The notes: generated from the sequence alone by a model not told the origin. A DNA stretch of 64,000 nt from Malania oleifera (GCF_029873635.1 NC_080418.1:151211748-151275747), one strand, 5' to 3'. Numbered from the stretch's first letter, positions 11,061 to 22,602 are shown. Made by a program: numbers and translations.

Positions 11061-11332
11061 TTTTCTTCTTTTTACATTTTAATAAATATGCACTTGTTGA
11101 AATTGATACTTGATCTTCGTTACAACCTTTCGTATGCTTCTCACTTCATTAGGTTTCCTTGGGATATCTACTGGCTTTGTCTTAACTTTTTTTTTTTTTT
11201 TCCCTTTTTCATCATGGAAATTCACATAAATGGTGAATGTACAATTGGGTGCCAAAATAGAAATAAAAGTGTGTAGATTGGTGCGAATTTTATCATTTGA
11301 TAGTGGAAAACATAAACATACTTGTAATGCCC

Positions 11333-13179
11333 CGACCCACCACGTGGGCTCGGGGTGTTATTAGTGAAATAAAATAAATAAAATTCTCTGATACCATAAT
11401 ACCGCCACCCGCCCTAACTAGGGAAAGCCTGATGTTCCTGTCATATTGATAATATTGCCATACAGCGGAAGAAAATACCTCAATCATATTACCAAAGTTC
11501 TCTCTGACCCCAAACACATGATAGACTTCTTGACAATATAATACAACCCAAAATAACAAAATATGATGACTGATGTCTTACCAGCTCTGACTACTACTAT
11601 CAACCGTTTAATCCTAGCCCCATAGTATGCTAGGTTCGGTTCCCTGGAGGTCCTGAAAAATGATACAGATATTGGGGTGAGACACTTCTCAGTAAGGCGG
11701 AATAAATTATTGTCAGTGTGTGACAGATGAGTTTTATTGCAACAGTTATCTATAAGCATTTCTTATGTTATCCTTACTAAATATGACTTCCATATAATTG
11801 AATCGTAACTATAAAATTCATAATACACATATTATTGCAATTCATAATAAACCTACCAATATGTATATATTCAATAGCATATCATAGATAGTATGGTACA
11901 ATTTAATAAATCTACACTCTACATGATCCATTCATGGTTCACATTTGCCGAGATTGAGGCGTTATGTCTCGCCGTCCCTCAATCCAGCCATACTTGTCGG
12001 GCAGTCACTGGGAGGCGTTACGTTTCGCCGTCCCTCACATCAGCAAGCCTTCGGGCTAAGTCCTGAGAATCTAGGCGTTATGTATCGTCGTCCCCGTTTG
12101 CCTTTCTCAATAATCATCATCGGGGCGTTATGTATCGCCGTCCCCTGAGACCTTTCTCAATAATCATCATCGGGGCATTACATATCGCCATCTCCTGAGA
12201 CCTTTTTCCACACTTACTTTAACAATATCAGTATTTTCACAATTTCCAATCATTCAAGCAAAGTCTATCATATCAGGAAGCGGAATTAAACTGTCATATC
12301 ATATCTGTCATAACATAACTGTCTTGGTGTCTAACCGGCATAACACATATAGGCTATAGTCATCACATCACATCTCGGCTTATAACCGATATATCCTACT
12401 ATATCGATCGTAACTGTTCAATCATTCTGTTCATTTATACCATTTTAAATCATTCTCACGCCACACAAATTTTCATCTAGTAAATCATAAATATACAGAA
12501 CTATCTGGGAAACATATAAGTGACTGAACATAGGGGTATAGGCATTTTTTGGGTTTAATTTAACTTGAACTATATACATTTTACTGAAAATAGGGTATGT
12601 TCAACCCATTCACGTTAGTCTTCCCCAAAAACGTATCAAAGTCAAAACAACTATTTTCATCTATCTGATTCATTCAGAAAATCATAAATACTGTTTCTGT
12701 AAACATATGTTGCAATTTAAACGGTTTATATTCCAAAAATAACTGACATAACCTAATCCCCTTACCTGTTCTTGAAGAAATTTCCTAAAACTTTCGAAAC
12801 CTCGGAACCTTATGGCTCGAATTCACCAAGGATTTATAGCCTACGTACCGAGAAGAGGGGGAGATGATCGAAGGGCACTCATGAATGATCCGGGAGGCTT
12901 AGGAGAGAGAGAGAGATGAAAAAGAGAGAGAGTCTTCCAAAAAACCTAAGTTAGGAGAGAACGAGTGAGTGAGTGTTATGAAAAAAATGTATTACTTAGC
13001 CCTTAAGTAAATCAGTCCGTAGGAAAATCATCAACGGTTTCAGGGAAACCGTCGACGGTTTTTCTAGGCTTCTTGAAACCGTCGATGGTTTGGTCATGTT
13101 CCAAACCGACTTCCCTCTTTTCTTTCCTTTTCTCTTTCCTTTTATTATTTCTTATATTTTCTTAGTTTGGGTTACTACA
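11333..13179 (-). mobile_element. Solo LTR S2 (Ty3/gypsy), 1847 bp
   Basis: It starts TGTAATGCCCCGACCC and ends GGGTTACTACA. It is flanked by ATACT at 11328-11332 and ATACT at 13180-13184, a perfect duplication. It carries the GAGACACTTCTCAGTAAG block (near 11680), a five-copy GGCGTTATGTATCGCC repeat (11951-12195), CACGCCACACA near 12458, and a GA-rich tract near 12900-12960. Its U3 motif differs from the other LTRs: AAACCGTCGACGGTTT-type palindromes at 13028-13100. No internal region is present. Confidence 0.92.
11951..12195. repeat. Five spaced copies of GGCGTTATGTATCGCCGTCC in S2
   Basis: The copies start near 11958, 12014, 12074, 12124 and 12174 and are 50-60 bp apart, with AATAATCATCATC spacers before the last two. 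Each copy can pair GGCG with CGCC, and the flanking G and C runs extend the pairing. The last copy has decayed by G-to-A and C-to-T changes. It occupies about the same slot in the LTR as the tandem arrays of the sister LTRs. Confidence 0.8.
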
Positions 13180-13301
13180 ATACTTCACTGTTGATGTGTT
13201 TCAATTCTAATATATCTTGGATGATGCATTTTCTCATGTCAAATTAATGAATTTGATATTTTAATTGATAAGTTTCATCATGGGAGAACATGTACACGAC
13301 A

Positions 13302-13467
13302 TGTTAGCACTGAAGGAGCCTATGGGTGGGCTTGATACACATGGGTGAACACCAATTTGACCCAAAAGCTTAAGCTTATTAGGTCTTGGGCCCAACCATG
13401 TATATAAGCACCTATCATCCACTCAATTTTTCAATGTGGGACAAACTCACAAGTAGAATTCTCAACA
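13302..13467 (-). repeat. R1 outer short LTR, left (3' in element sense)
   Basis: It starts TGTTAGCACTGAAGG and ends AATTCTCAACA, and is about 90% identical by eye to the copy at 56515-56681. It carries TATATA-type sequence (CCATGTATATAAG). It is followed directly by ATCTCCCCCTCAC, a purine tract on the minus strand, as expected next to a 3' LTR. Confidence 0.88.
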
Positions 13468-13797
13468 ATCTCCCCCTCACTTGTGAGTTCCAACTACTCC
13501 CCGTTGAATAGAAACTATCTCCCTTATGGGAGTAAGCCCATTTCCCCAACAATTGCTTAAGTGGGCCTTATCACAAGCGCCTTACGTGCCTCGGTTTGCA
13601 TTCCATGTGTCTTCGAACCAATCCTACCTCCCACGTCTTGACCCTATTCAGATCCATCTCAGACCTAGATGATCCTTATTGGCCTCGATCACACACTTGG
13701 TCCTCCAACTATTAGCACGTCAGGAGAATTAGCTTCACGTCTCGACTTTTACAATGTCGCTCACCCAGAGTTACGAACCATCGACTTTAATACCACT
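13468..13797 (-). other. 330-bp non-coding internal piece with purine tract and primer site
   Basis: It begins with a polypurine tract for the minus strand (13468-13478) and ends with ACTTTAATACCACT, which reads as an iMet-type primer site TGGTATTAAAGT on the minus strand (13783-13795). I see no coding sequence between them. It has the layout of a TRIM-sized or internally deleted element body, yet the LTR that follows its primer site (13798 onward) is not the same as the LTR before its purine tract. Confidence 0.6.
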
Positions 13798-15084
13798 TGT
13801 TAGGAAAGTAACAAAACAACTAGCACAACAGATAAATATTTTCCAAAAATTAAATCTGTGACGAGCAAAAATAACCAACCTGTGACGCCCTAATTTTCAT
13901 ACCATTTTTTTTTCATTTCTAGTAAATAATAAATATTAATCTAACACCTGCCACATCACAACCTCTGATACCATATCAACAAGAGCCGACCCGAAGTGGG
14001 GAACCGAGTAATGAGTCTATCTCATACAAACAAACTTAACAACGAAAGTCAATATTTACAAACCATCCAAAATACAAATAACTAGAGTTCTAACCATATA
14101 TATATATATATATATACATGTCTAAACACATTCCCAAAAATCAACAAAATACTCTAGGGAAATTATTCATCCATAGCTCATAACACTCACCCTGTCTATC
14201 AGGGTAACAACTGCCATTTATCTCGGAGCTCTATCTACTCGTCTGTCACGGTTTCTTGAAATGTATTAAATATTTGGGTGAGACACCTCTTAGCAAGACA
14301 GAATAAATTATTTACAGTGTGTGGCAGTATGAGTTTAGTTATATCATATTATATTCATTTAAGTAATTATATCATCTAATAAAATATACAGATATGTACT
14401 CATAATCATATAGATATAAAACATAATCTTTTATAATTTAATTCCATTTCCCGAACTCATACACATGCAACCAATATTAATCAGTAGAAGTTCCCGAGGA
14501 TAGGGGAGATTACACGCCCATATATGTAGTGCCCCTCTGCTCTGATATCGTTTGTAACCTTACCCATATAACTCGGGTGATGCTACAACTGATACTTATC
14601 AGGGCACTCACCTTACTTAGTAAGCCCTCAGGTGGAGAGTTTTACTTTGCCCTAATTATTTATGTAATTAAACTCACACTCTTTCATTATTCATATTCAT
14701 TTTACCATCTAGCTTATGAGTGTCCTCGGTAACCAGTTCATATTCTGTGTGTAACTCATGGTTGCCTTGTGGATATTTACCATGTCATGCTTCCCCCCAT
14801 GATCAGGGTTGTGTGGCCTGAAGGCTTGATCTAAACCGCGGTTGGCCTACCCGGTTAGATCAAAATAAGAAATCCATCTGTTCGTCTGTAGTATGATTGG
14901 CCTGCCTAACCTTGGTTCGGGCTCTAGGGGGCAAAACTACCCTTCTCACTGGCTCAATTAACTATCACGCGACACCCTCCACAAGACCGTGTGGTTGCAC
15001 TTATCATCCCACTAGCAACGGTACCGTGCTTTCAGAAATACTCTAGTCCATCAGGGTTCTCATTTCCACTTTTCAATATTTGCA

Positions 15085-15190
15085 TTTTAGTATTCATATT
15101 TCAGTATTCACATTGTGATATTCACATTTCAGAATTCCCATTTCAGTATTCACATTATAGTATTCACATTGCAATATTTACATTTCATCT
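15085..15190. repeat. Tandem 14-16 bp AGTATTCACATTTC repeats in S3
   Basis: About seven diverged tandem copies of a unit like AGTATTCACATTTC fill this stretch. It holds the array slot just before the CATGCCACACA block. The long low-complexity plus-strand ORF that covers it is a by-product of the repeat. Confidence 0.7.
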
Positions 15191-16266
15191 CATATCAGTA
15201 TATAGCTCAATTCAATATTTCTGTACCAACATATCTTATATCATCAAAACAAGCACATTTGTATCTCACATTTATCATATCACTATAAAACATATTGGTA
15301 GGTCATTTTTCATCGTTTCTAGTAATAACCATTTCTGCATATCATGTTTCATCATTTCTATAAAACATATCTTTATTCCTCATATTTTCATTTCGGTATC
15401 AACGTATCATTACATCTCATATTCTCATTTCTTTCCATTCCAAAACATATACATATTTATTCCATTTTATCACAATTCCAGTGTAAAACATTATTCACAT
15501 TCCTCATGCCACACAATTTCGTCTGATATTCACAATACAATATTTACAGGGAAAATATCATAATTTCATTTTCACATATTTACTCAACTAGAAATTTTTA
15601 AAAATAACTGTTATAATTTATTCCCCTTACTTGACTTACTGAGAGGCCTGCTAAAAACCCTATATCCACGCCCGCGACATTCAGAACTCAAAACCCTGAA
15701 ATTATATTTTCCCCAGTTCAATTAACCCAACCCTAGAATTACAATTATTTTAACATTTCCAAAGCCCACACACACTCCCAATACTAATTAAACTTTAAAA
15801 ATAATTAACGGATATAATTCTACTGTCCTCACCCTAGCCTTGGAGTGGTGCCTAGGAAATTCAAATTAAAAATCTGCTCCGATTAAAATGACAAGGATCA
15901 GAGTTAGGACCCCGTGGGGGTGTCTGATCGTCGATTTGGCTAAAGATTTAAGGAAAAATTGAGGAGAGAGAGAGAGAGACAGAGAGAGAGGGAGAAGGAG
16001 AGAGAGAGGGAGAGAGAGAGGAGAGGAGAGAGAGAAGAGTAGATAGAGCGGAGGAGAGATAAGGAGACGAGTCGAGAGAGCATTTAGAGAGATAGATGAG
16101 TATAGAGGATCCCGAGAGAGAGAGCGAGAGAGAGATTACCTTATCCTAGGAGCGGTGCTTACGACGCCCTAATCACGAATCCACTCCAGTGAAAATGTTG
16201 GTGGCCGAGATAGGAATCTAGTGGTATTTTCTATTCTTCAATCAGTCGAGTATTTGTCGATAAAAT

Positions 16267-16333
16267 GAGGAGAGAGAGAGAGGGAAGGCAAGGAGAGGGG
16301 GATGAGAGACGGTGAGAGAGAGAGAGGAGAGAG

Positions 16334-16394
<61 letters not shown>
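16267..16394. repeat. (GA)n tract in S3
   Basis: This GA-rich run includes a nearly pure (GA)n stretch at about 16336-16393. In the element sense it is a CT-rich leader downstream of the promoter. All the long LTRs here have a shorter version. Confidence 0.9.
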
Positions 16395-16395
<1 letters not shown>

Positions 16396-16769
16396 TAGCT
16401 CTTTGGATCTCAGAGAGGAAGGGAATTGATTTCCTAGGCAAGTATTATATATTATTATAATAATATTAAATATATATATTTATTTCCATTTAATTAATTT
16501 TTTTTCATTTTAATACTACTTATTTTATTTATTTAATTGTTATTATTATTATTATTATTATTATTAATTAACATATTTTATTAATTTATTTATTTAATCA
16601 ATTAACTAATTAATTTATTAATTAGTTAATAATATTGTAATAATTATTTTTGGGGTGACAAAACTAACAATAATAATAAATCACACACCACAATTGTAAC
16701 GATCCGAAGAATAATGGTATTTAAATAATAAGAAGAAAGTGAATTGAAAACAAGAACAGAAGGAGGCAG

Positions 16770-17042
16770 TCGACTTCGAAGCGTTCGTCGACGACGTTGC
16801 ATTTTGGATGGGATAATCCTGAGAAATTTTCTGGGCATCGTCGACGAACACAGGGGTTTTGTCGACGAGGGTTCTTTAGGATCTCGTCGACGAAGTTCTG
16901 TCTCATCGACGAGAAGATATCGAGAAAGGATTTTTGGAAGCCTGGAATTCATTGACGAGGGTTGAGGTTTGTCAATGAACTTTCTACAGGACTCGTTGAT
17001 GAGGTGACGTGGCTCGTCGACAAATCCCGTAGTATAAATAGG
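16770..17042 (+). promoter_or_regulatory. LTR promoter of S4: GTCGAC array then TATA box
   Basis: About nine TCGTCGACGA-like motifs occur between 16780 and 17025, followed by GTATAAATAGGG at about 17032-17043. The array ends within about 10 bp of the TATA box, the same arrangement as in the opposite-strand LTRs. This fixes transcription as plus-strand here. Confidence 0.62.
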
Positions 17043-17641
17043 GTTAAACATGATTTTTTAGTTCATTTTATGCGCAGAACCTCTCTCTCTCTCATCCTTC
17101 TGTTTCTCCTCCTTCTCTCTAAGTTTTTGGGCAGAATTTTTGCCGGTTCGACAATCTGAAGCCACCACGACGCTCCTGGGAAAGTTCTCTGCAAGTCTGC
17201 CGGAGCGGATCGTCAATGGGGTTGAGTTAGAAAACATCCCAAATCTAGGGTAAGGATTTCTACTCAGTATTTGCCTAGTTGATAGTTGTAGAAAGTGTTG
17301 TACGCGTAGAAATACTGAACTTTAGTTTTAGGGAATGTTGTTTTCAAGGTGTTGAACAGGGAACCTTGCGGGTGTAGGAGTGTTTGATTAGGGGTTTTTC
17401 AGGACACAGGTAACGGGATAAACTAAGCTAGTATTTTATGAAAAATATGTATATTGTTATAGCATTTGATTTCAGGAAAATAAATATATTTGTATATATG
17501 CTTTATATTTGGGAAATACTGCTAAAAATGATGGTATGTTAAATATACGAAAAACTTGTTCAGTGTGGCATGAGTAGAAATTATAATGAAAAACTATTTT
17601 CTGGGAATGTGTTAATGATACGAATTTTTATAATGGAAAAT

Positions 17642-17893
17642 CGGCATACAGGCTGAGATTTTTATATATGTTTGCCCACGTATAGACCGAGCTATGTGTA
17701 TGATTTGTCGGCATACGGGCCGAGTTATGAAAATGATTTTCCAGTGTACGGGCTGTGCTATGTGTATGATTTGCCGGCATATGGGCGGAGCTATGACAAT
17801 GATTTGCCAGCGTACAGGCTGTGCTATATATATGATTTACCGGTGTACGGGCCGAGCTATGGTAAAATGTGAAATTTCGGCGTACGGGCCGAT
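17642..17893. repeat. 33-bp minisatellite, seven units plus a part, in S4
   Basis: Units start at 17642, 17675, 17709, 17742, 17775, 17808 and 17841, with a partial unit at 17878. The consensus resembles CGGCATACGGGCCGAGCTAT followed by ATGATTTGC. Alternate units show a higher-order pattern (CGGCATAC and CCAGCGTAC forms alternate). Because 33 is divisible by 3 it creates a repetitive plus-strand ORF with an 11-residue period, which I do not regard as a gene. Confidence 0.85.
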
Positions 17894-19476
17894 GATTTTT
17901 CATGGTATACGTATATATGCAAAATGATATGATTGATTTGATAATTAATGATATGAAATATCCATGTATCACAGTTTTAGTATATGTTATATGATATCAG
18001 AACCTGGTTGGCTTGATTTAGGCTAGAACTTGCACGGTACCGTTGCTATGTGTCCATAGTCATCATGATCATGATATTTGTGTTAACGCCACTGTACGGA
18101 GTGGTGTGAGATTGGATGGTCGATGTGATTTTTAAGAAGTATGCGAGCGCCCCTAGTGTACGGACCAGGTCTGGCAGACCCATCAGACTTACAAACTGTA
18201 CTTTTGACTTGGCAGTAGTCGGCCAACCATTGTCAGGTCCCGCCTTCGGGCTACACAACCCAGTTATGTGGGGGTAATACATGACAATAGCCAGCTAACC
18301 TACCAGGATTGTTTTCGTATTATTATTTATATGAGATGAATTATGCTATGGAAACCATTATGTTCTGTCAAGTTTGATTATACATGTTTTCCCAAAAATG
18401 ATGTATATACAGTTTTATTGGTTACGTTTATGATTATATGTATATCACATAAATGCTCATGTTGCCACACACTAGTGTTAGTTTATTTCCCTTACTGAGA
18501 GATATCTCACCCCAAAATTTTATAAACATTTTAGGAACCCTTAATAGGAGAGCGGGTAAGGCCCCGCTGATCTAGTATGGTTAATTTGCCCTTCTAGAAG
18601 GGTAAGTGTTTTGATAGGATCAGATGTATTTTGTGGGATGACCCTAGATATCTTTTGGGTTGTGTACTGTGTGTATATAAATACAGTTTTTGTAGTAACT
18701 TTGGTCTTGTGATGGATGATTCTGTATTTATAATATTAAGATTACATGTTTCCTACTGTTTAGGCTTTAGTTATGTGTTTTGATGTATCCCTGGTACCCA
18801 CGGGTCCAAGTGGATCATGATCAGCTGAGTTTTGTGATATTATATTATATTATGGGAAAAAAAATGTGGAAATTAAGCAGGTTGTCACAACAGTAGGAAC
18901 ACCACGATTTTTAACATGGAAAACCCCTCCAATGTGAAGGGTAAAAACCATGGGGCCTATGAGACCCAATAAAATTTTCACTATAATAGAGGCAAAGATT
19001 ATAGTAATACAATCACCAAAAATGCTCATAAACTTAGAGCAAAAAGGATTTCCAAAAGAATCGCGATAAAATAAGAATGAGCAGAAAGAAGTCACCCAAA
19101 CACAGTTACTTTCAATACTACAAAATCAGGTCCTCCAAAGCTCTGAAATAGATCTTCACCGTCCTGATCGAAGGTCAACAAATCCCGAACGCGCTCTCTA
19201 AATTTCAGCAAAATCAGATCACAGAAGGCCTTCCGATCGTCGAGTTGATGAAGATTGCACAACACACTCTTCTGCCTCACACACCGCCACACACACACTA
19301 TTGCCAGCACACTCAAGATTTTTTTTTTCTTTCTCCCTCTGCAGCGGCACTCAACTTGCCACCTCCTTTTTCATGCTCTCCAATAGCTTGCCGCATACAC
19401 TTTAATTTGCCCTAATGGGCTTATGCACATGGGTCTTATTTATTTATTTATTTATTTATGTGGGTTGGACCCAACA

Positions 19477-19490
19477 AATCTCCCCCTCCA
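19477..19490 (-). other. R1 polypurine tract
   Basis: AATCTCCCCCTCCA on the plus strand is a purine run on the minus strand, directly next to the end of the second-type LTR. It would prime plus-strand DNA synthesis in a copia element running on the minus strand. Confidence 0.75.
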
Positions 19491-19561
19491 GCCCATAAGA
19501 GGAAGGAGACATTCATTAAGATTATCAAACAATTTTGATACCGGTTGCCTCGGCACACAAC

Positions 19562-20980
19562 TCAAGCTTCACACGGGGACACCACCTTTGTCATCATATC
19601 AGCAGCATTCGTATTAGTGTGGATCTTCTTGAGTTCAAGCAACTTAGAATTCAAAACATCTCGGATCCAATGATATCTCACATCAATATGCTTTGATTTA
19701 CCATGAAAGGTTGAATTCTTACTGAGATGAATAGCACTTTGGTTATCACAAAATAACGCATACCTCTTCTGAGTGAATCCAAGTTCACGAACCAATTTCT
19801 TCATCCACAATAACTCTTTACATGCCTCAGTAGCTGCAATGAACTCAGATTCTGTAGTGGACAAATCAACACATTTCTGCAACTTGGATCGTCAAAACAC
19901 AGCTCCCCCAATAAAGGTAATCAAATAACCTAAAGTAGATTTCCTCGAGTCTGAATCTCCAGCCATGTCTGAATCTGTATAGCTAACCATAACAGGTTTT
20001 TCAAAACCAAAATAGAGTTTCAAATCAGCTATACCACGGAGATACCTCATAATCCATTTCACAACATTTCAATGCTCTCGATATGGATTAGAGAGAAATC
20101 TACTAACTATATCAATCGTATGAGCTAAATCTGGCCTTGTGCAAACCATGACATACATTAAGCTACCAACTGCAGATGCATATAGAAATTCCATATCTCT
20201 ATTTTCTTCATCATTAGAAGGAGATTGTTTACTAGTTAACTTGAAATATGTAGCAAGAGGAGTACTTACCACTTTGGCTTTCTCCATGTGAAACCGTTGA
20301 AGTACCTTCTCAATATACTTTTCCAGAGATAGCCATAACTTCTTAGCACTTTTGTCACGTGAGATTCTCATGCCAAGAATCTATTTCGCGAGTCCCAAGT
20401 CTTTCATGGCAAAAGACTTGCTCAACACGTGCTTTAACCTGTCAATTCTAGAAGCATTGTGATCAATAATGAGCATCTCATCAACATAAAGTAACAAAAT
20501 AATGAAATCATCATTAGAGAATTTTTGAACAAATACACAATGGTTTGAAGTCGTCTTCCTGTAGCCTTGTTGAACCATGACAGACTCGAACTTCTTATAT
20601 GTCTAGGAGCTTGTTTAAGCCATACAAGCTCTTCTTCAATGTGCAAACATAATTCTCCTTACCTTTCACCAAAAAATCCTCAAGCTGGTTCATAGAAATT
20701 TCTTCTTTAAGATCGCCATGGAGGAAAGCAGTTTTCACATCCATCTGCTTAACCTCCAAATCAAGACTAGTAGCTAAGCCCAAAACAATACAGATTGACA
20801 ACATTTTCACTATTGGTGAGAAAATATCCCCAAAATCAATCTCCTTTTTCTAACTAAAGCCTTTGACAACTAATCTAAATTTGTACCATGGGAGTGAAGA
20901 ATTCTCTTCTTGTTTTTATCTATAGACCCACTAATTTTTCAAAGCTCTTTTACCTTTAGGTAATTTTACCAGCTCAAAAG
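19562..20980 (-). pseudogene. R1 copia reverse transcriptase and RNase H, broken
   Basis: On the minus strand the copia order RT then RNase H is clear. RT shows QMDVKTAFLHGDLKEEI near 20730, LKKSLYGLN near 20625, and the catalytic box as LLYVDEML (20490), where the family has YVDD, so one catalytic aspartate is changed. RNase H shows STTESEFIAATEACKE (19850), CDNQSAIHLS (19745) and TFHGKSKHIDVRYH (19700). At least five stops or frame shifts separate the pieces. The left end runs into the purine tract region; the right side continues into the integrase tail at 21039. Confidence 0.92.
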
Positions 20981-21038
20981 TGTGGTTGTCGTGCAGAGAT
21001 TTCATTTCATCTTCTATTGCACTAAACCATTGTTGCTT

Positions 21039-21554
21039 CTACTCACTTTCAATAGCTTCTTCATAACACTCTGGTTCTCCCTCATTAGTTAAAAGAACAT
21101 ATTCATCTATAGGATATCTTGTGGAGGGCTGTTGGTTTCTAGTAGACCTTATGAGTGAAACTGTTGGTGGTTCAATAGTCGAAGTACCTTCCTCATCAAC
21201 AGTTTCGTGATCTTCCACCACATGATCATTTTGAACATTTGCCTCTGCATCGTACTGATTTCCATTTTCAACTGTATCAGGAAATTTTTTAGAAGGAATC
21301 AGATCCAAGTCAACTGAGCCATCACTATCTTGAAACTTAGAATTTTCTGTCTTGCCAATGTCTTCAATGGTTTGATCCTCCATGAAGACTACATCACGAC
21401 TTCTCATAAGTTTCTTTTCCATTGGATCATAAAACCTATAGCCAAACTTATCCTGACCATACCCAATAAAAATGCACTGCCTTGACTTGACATCTAACTT
21501 GGACCTTTCATCTTTAGGCATATAAACAAAGGCTTTGCAGCCAAGCACATGTAG
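21039..21554 (-). pseudogene. R1 copia integrase C-terminus and linker, broken by R2
   Basis: The frame starts at the R2 border and reads GCKAFVYMPKDERSKLD, then FIGYGQDKFGYRFYDP and an acidic linker, the standard copia integrase tail. Its upstream half lies at 53292 onward, on the far side of R2. The frame continues across the junction with one copy of the 5-bp duplication set aside. A stop follows near 21039 before the RT domain. Confidence 0.9.
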
Positions 21555-22495
21555 TGTAGTGCCCCGACCCGCAACGTGGTCCCGGAGTGCTTGTAAAATA
21601 TATAAATACTCTCTGATACCAATTGTAGCATATATAAAAGCAACCCACCCTAACCAGGGAATCCCGAGTGCACTTGTTAGAGTTCTATATGCTCCCAAAT
21701 ACATACGCACCACTATCTGACTACATATTACAATCCCAACATAACAAAATGAGATATCTGGTATCTCACCAGCTCTGATAACCACTCCTAGAAATCTAAT
21801 CCTAACCCTGAGGTAAGCTAGGCACGATTCCCTGAAGGACCTGAAAAATCATTTGTATAATGGGGTGAGACACTTCTCAGTAAAACGAATTATATTAATA
21901 TCAGTGTGTGACCAACATGAGTTCTTGTGTGAATATAATGCTTCCATTATTTAAATGTATATGATCTGACATTTAAAACTATACTACACTATATATCTGA
22001 AAATACATAATATATGAATAATAAATTGACAGCTCAATATAACCCTTTTATAATAAATTTGCCTATATATGCATAAAAGATACAATCGGGACTGCTGTAT
22101 TAGCATCGTCACACTATCATATACTCATACGACATGCTTCCTCCTATAACGAGTTGTGTGGCTCGAAGGCTGGACTCAACATATGGTCCGCTAACCATAA
22201 CTGAGTCAGACAAGGTAGTAAGTACGATTGTGCCTACCTATGGTCATCCAAAACTACATCGGACGGCCCCCCTTGGCAAAAACCTCGGAGTAGTACGGTG
22301 GCCCAGGTCACCAAATCGTCTATCCATCATCACACTATCATCCTAGTGTGATTGCACTCCTTGCCAACATATAGCTACGATACTGTGCTAGTAACATCAC
22401 ATTTCATATCCACAGGGCTCTAGAATCATATATGGAAATTTACATAATAAAATTGTATTATATCTCATTTCATGTAAAACCTATCATTTAATAAC

Positions 22496-22602
22496 TCTCG
22501 GCTCCTACCGTCATATTAAATCTCGGCCCTCGGTCGTCATATTAAATCTCGGCCCCCGGCTGTCGTGTTAAATCTTGGCCACCGGCCATCATATCATACT
22601 AT
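22496..22602. repeat. Four-copy array of about 27 bp in R2 LTR
   Basis: Tandem copies resemble AATCTCGGCCCCCGGCCGTC plus ATATTA. A decayed version of the same array is in the other R2 LTR at about 52182-52285. It sits in the common array slot of these LTRs. Confidence 0.78.

Larger units (their letters stand above)
13881..16660 (-). mobile_element. Solo LTR S3 (Ty3/gypsy-like), about 2780 bp
   Basis: It starts TGTGACGCCC and ends GGGGTGACA. It has the GTGAGACACCTCTTAGCAAG block near 14278, a GGTTGTGTGGCCTGAAGGC block near 14806, tandem AGTATTCACATTTC repeats at 15085-15190, CTCATGCCACACAATTT near 15503, and two long GA-rich tracts (15961-16135 and 16267-16394). The flanks CAACC and AAACT agree at only 3 of 5 positions, so the target duplication is weak and the right end is less certain than for the other solo LTRs. 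Confidence 0.72.
16695..18889 (+). mobile_element. Solo LTR S4 (Ty3/gypsy), plus orientation, 2195 bp
   Basis: It starts TGTAACGATCCG and ends CAGGTTGTCACA. The flanks are ACAAT (16690-16694) and ACAGT (18890-18894), a duplication with one transition. It is inverted relative to most neighbours: the GTCGAC array (16770-17030) and TATA box TATAAATA (about 17034) come first. Next come the CT-rich leader (about 17082-17120), the CCACCACGACGCTCCTGGG block (17163), the 33-bp array (17642-17893), and the TTACTGAGAGATATCTCACC block (18492). Confidence 0.88.
13798..19476 (-). mobile_element. Second LTR type inside R1, interrupted by solo LTRs S3 and S4
   Basis: It starts TGTTAGGAAAGTAAC directly after the primer site and ends GGTTGGACCCAACA directly before the copia purine tract at 19477. 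Its own bases are 13798-13880, 16661-16694 and 18890-19476, roughly 700 bp. It has the style of a copia LTR (TG...CA ends; AACATGGAAAACCCCTCC near 18916) but does not match the 166-bp outer LTR. No second copy lies in the window, so its right-hand partner has been lost or never existed. Confidence 0.6.

Noticed and set aside
11951..12195. CRISPR-like spaced repeats
   Set aside because: The repeats diverge, the spacers are not unique sequence of constant length, the setting is a plant LTR, and no cas genes exist.
13302..13797. Cassandra-type TRIM carrying a 5S rRNA segment
   Set aside because: The short LTR does not show the 5S internal promoter boxes; only the small size and primer site fit a TRIM.
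14991..15563. 190-codon plus-strand ORF, the longest simple frame in this part
   Set aside because: It is low-complexity (I, H, S, F, Y rich), lies wholly inside solo LTR S3 and is created by AT-rich tandem repeats. It has no recognisable domain.
16238..16441. Leucine/serine repeat ORF
   Set aside because: It is a translation of the GA/CT dinucleotide run.
17672..17927. Plus-strand ORFs with 11-residue repeats
   Set aside because: They arise because the 33-bp minisatellite period is divisible by three. They are inside a solo LTR and readable in more than one frame.
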